Assembly: GCF_030010625.1 (NCBI RefSeq)
Contig: NZ_JASCXN010000005.1
Span: 1-64,000, forward strand
Direction: 5' to 3'
Source of the DNA: Streptomyces sp. CC208A
Lineage (GTDB): Bacteria; Actinomycetota; Actinomycetes; Streptomycetales; Streptomycetaceae
DNA length: 64,000 nucleotides
Within the stretch, counting starts at the first letter, position 1. Every line of letters begins with the position of its first letter. This document shows, one piece after another, positions 63,526 through 64,000 of this stretch. The notes under the pieces were generated by a model. It did no database searches. It had not been told where the DNA came from and saw only the letters and a program-made list of their open reading frames with translations. The position numbers and the translations under genes are program-made.

Positions 63526-64000
63526 TCAGCGGGCGGCGATCTCGTTCTCCAGGTGGGCGAGGGCGGTGCGCCCGTCCTCGGCGAAGAAGGCGAGTTCGGA
63601 GAGGGGACGGGGCAGGAAGCCCTCGTCGTCCATGCGCTGGAACTGGACCTTGAGGCCGTCGTAGAAGCCGGCGGTGTTGAGGACGACGACCGGCTTGGTG
63701 TGCTTGCCGTGCTTCTTGAGCTCCAGGATCTCGGTGGCCTCGTCGAGGGTGCCGGTGCCGCCGACCATGACGACGATCGCGTCGGACTTGGCGAGGAGGA
63801 GCGCCTTCCTCTCGGCGAGGTCCTTGGTGATGGTCATCTCGTCGGCGTTCGGACGGGCCTTGGCGGCGAGGAAGTCGACGGAGACGCCGACGAGCCGGCC
63901 CCCCGCCTCCTGCACGCCGTCCGCGACGACCTTCATCAGGCCGGTGTCGGAGCCGCCCCAGACCAGGGTGTGGCCGGCCTTGCCGAGGAGGGCGGCGAAC
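63526..64000 (-). CDS. LOG-family (TIGR00730-like) Rossmann protein, 5' part outside window
   Basis: The C-terminal 158 residues of a lysine decarboxylase-like/LOG protein. Visible are LVWGGSDTGLMKVVADGVQE, DEMTITKDLAERKALLLAKS and the nucleotide-phosphate loop VVMVGGTGTLDEATEILELK, then HTKPVVVLNTAGFYDGL. Classic members read PGG-x-GT-x-x-E; here the first residue is Val. The family cleaves nucleoside monophosphates (cytokinin-type phosphoribohydrolases) in several cases, though many members are unproven. It is first in the run SDR, MetE-like, ligA on the minus strand as far as the window shows. Confidence 0.85.
   Translation of the reverse strand, partial: FAALLGKAGHTLVWGGSDTGLMKVVADGVQEAGGRLVGVSVDFLAAKARPNADEMTITKDLAERKALLLAKSDAIVVMVGGTGTLDEATEILELKKHGKHTKPVVVLNTAGFYDGLKVQFQRMDDEGFLPRPLSELAFFAEDGRTALAHLENEIAAR

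Overview
The window is a stretch of Streptomyces chromosome. The evidence is very high GC, third-position GC bias in every convincing gene, many GTG and one TTG start, GGAGG-type ribosome sites, several apparently leaderless genes, and families typical of the genus (WhiJ/AbaA-type regulators, DUF397, DUF6191, DUF6571-like proteins, LAL regulators, PadR, GGDEF/EAL proteins). The gene order resembles what I remember of the conserved core near ilvBNC-serA-leuB and gatCAB-ligA in Streptomyces; this was not checked against a database.

Left part (1-15.3 kb): a probable acyl-CoA carboxylase start, a YceI protein, a serine beta-lactamase-like hydrolase, a second beta-clamp-like protein, a Gly-rich secreted/membrane protein and citramalate synthase (cimA) behind a terminator-type hairpin. 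Next comes a nitrogen cluster on the minus strand (fused urease gamma/beta, divergent urease alpha, agmatine deiminase, TetR regulator), divergent from an NCS1 permease, with an almost identical 18-bp operator-like site beside each of the two start regions. ilvE and leuB follow, and leuB has a 21-bp dyad upstream.

Middle (15-29.6 kb): a LysR/oxidoreductase pair, a PadR pair, an AAC(2')-I-type acetyltransferase, proline catabolism (pruA, proline dehydrogenase, divergent PucR regulator), then serA, ilvC, ilvN and ilvB. The ilvB leader shows a full transcription attenuator with the leader peptide MRTRILVLGQRVG. A 16-bp tandem repeat sits on the ilvN stop codon.

29.6-42.7 kb: a membrane PAS-GGDEF-EAL protein with an intact GGDEF and a degenerate EAL domain, a hydroxyacid dehydrogenase divergent from an aldo/keto reductase, a PQQ-type sugar dehydrogenase lipoprotein, a DUF6191 protein, a 1,019-residue LAL regulator with a 57-residue gene just upstream, a GNAT protein and an MMPL transporter.

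42.8-51.4 kb is the most accessory part. It holds a tightly coupled four-gene secretion-like cassette (ESX-type helical protein, 755-residue DUF6571-like protein, two lipoproteins), an intergenic region with a perfect palindrome, a hairpin and 14-bp repeats, a degenerate CAU tRNA-like gene, an AbaA/WhiJ-type trio around a 31-bp dyad, an ArsR-like regulator and a secreted I36-type inhibitor.

Right part (51.4-64 kb): a receptor-type Ser/Thr kinase, gatC-gatA-(81-residue membrane protein)-gatB, a complete GGDEF-EAL protein that looks like RmdB, ligA, a MetE-core methyltransferase, an SDR enzyme and a partial LOG-family protein. No CRISPR array, insertion sequence, integrase or complete mobile element was found.
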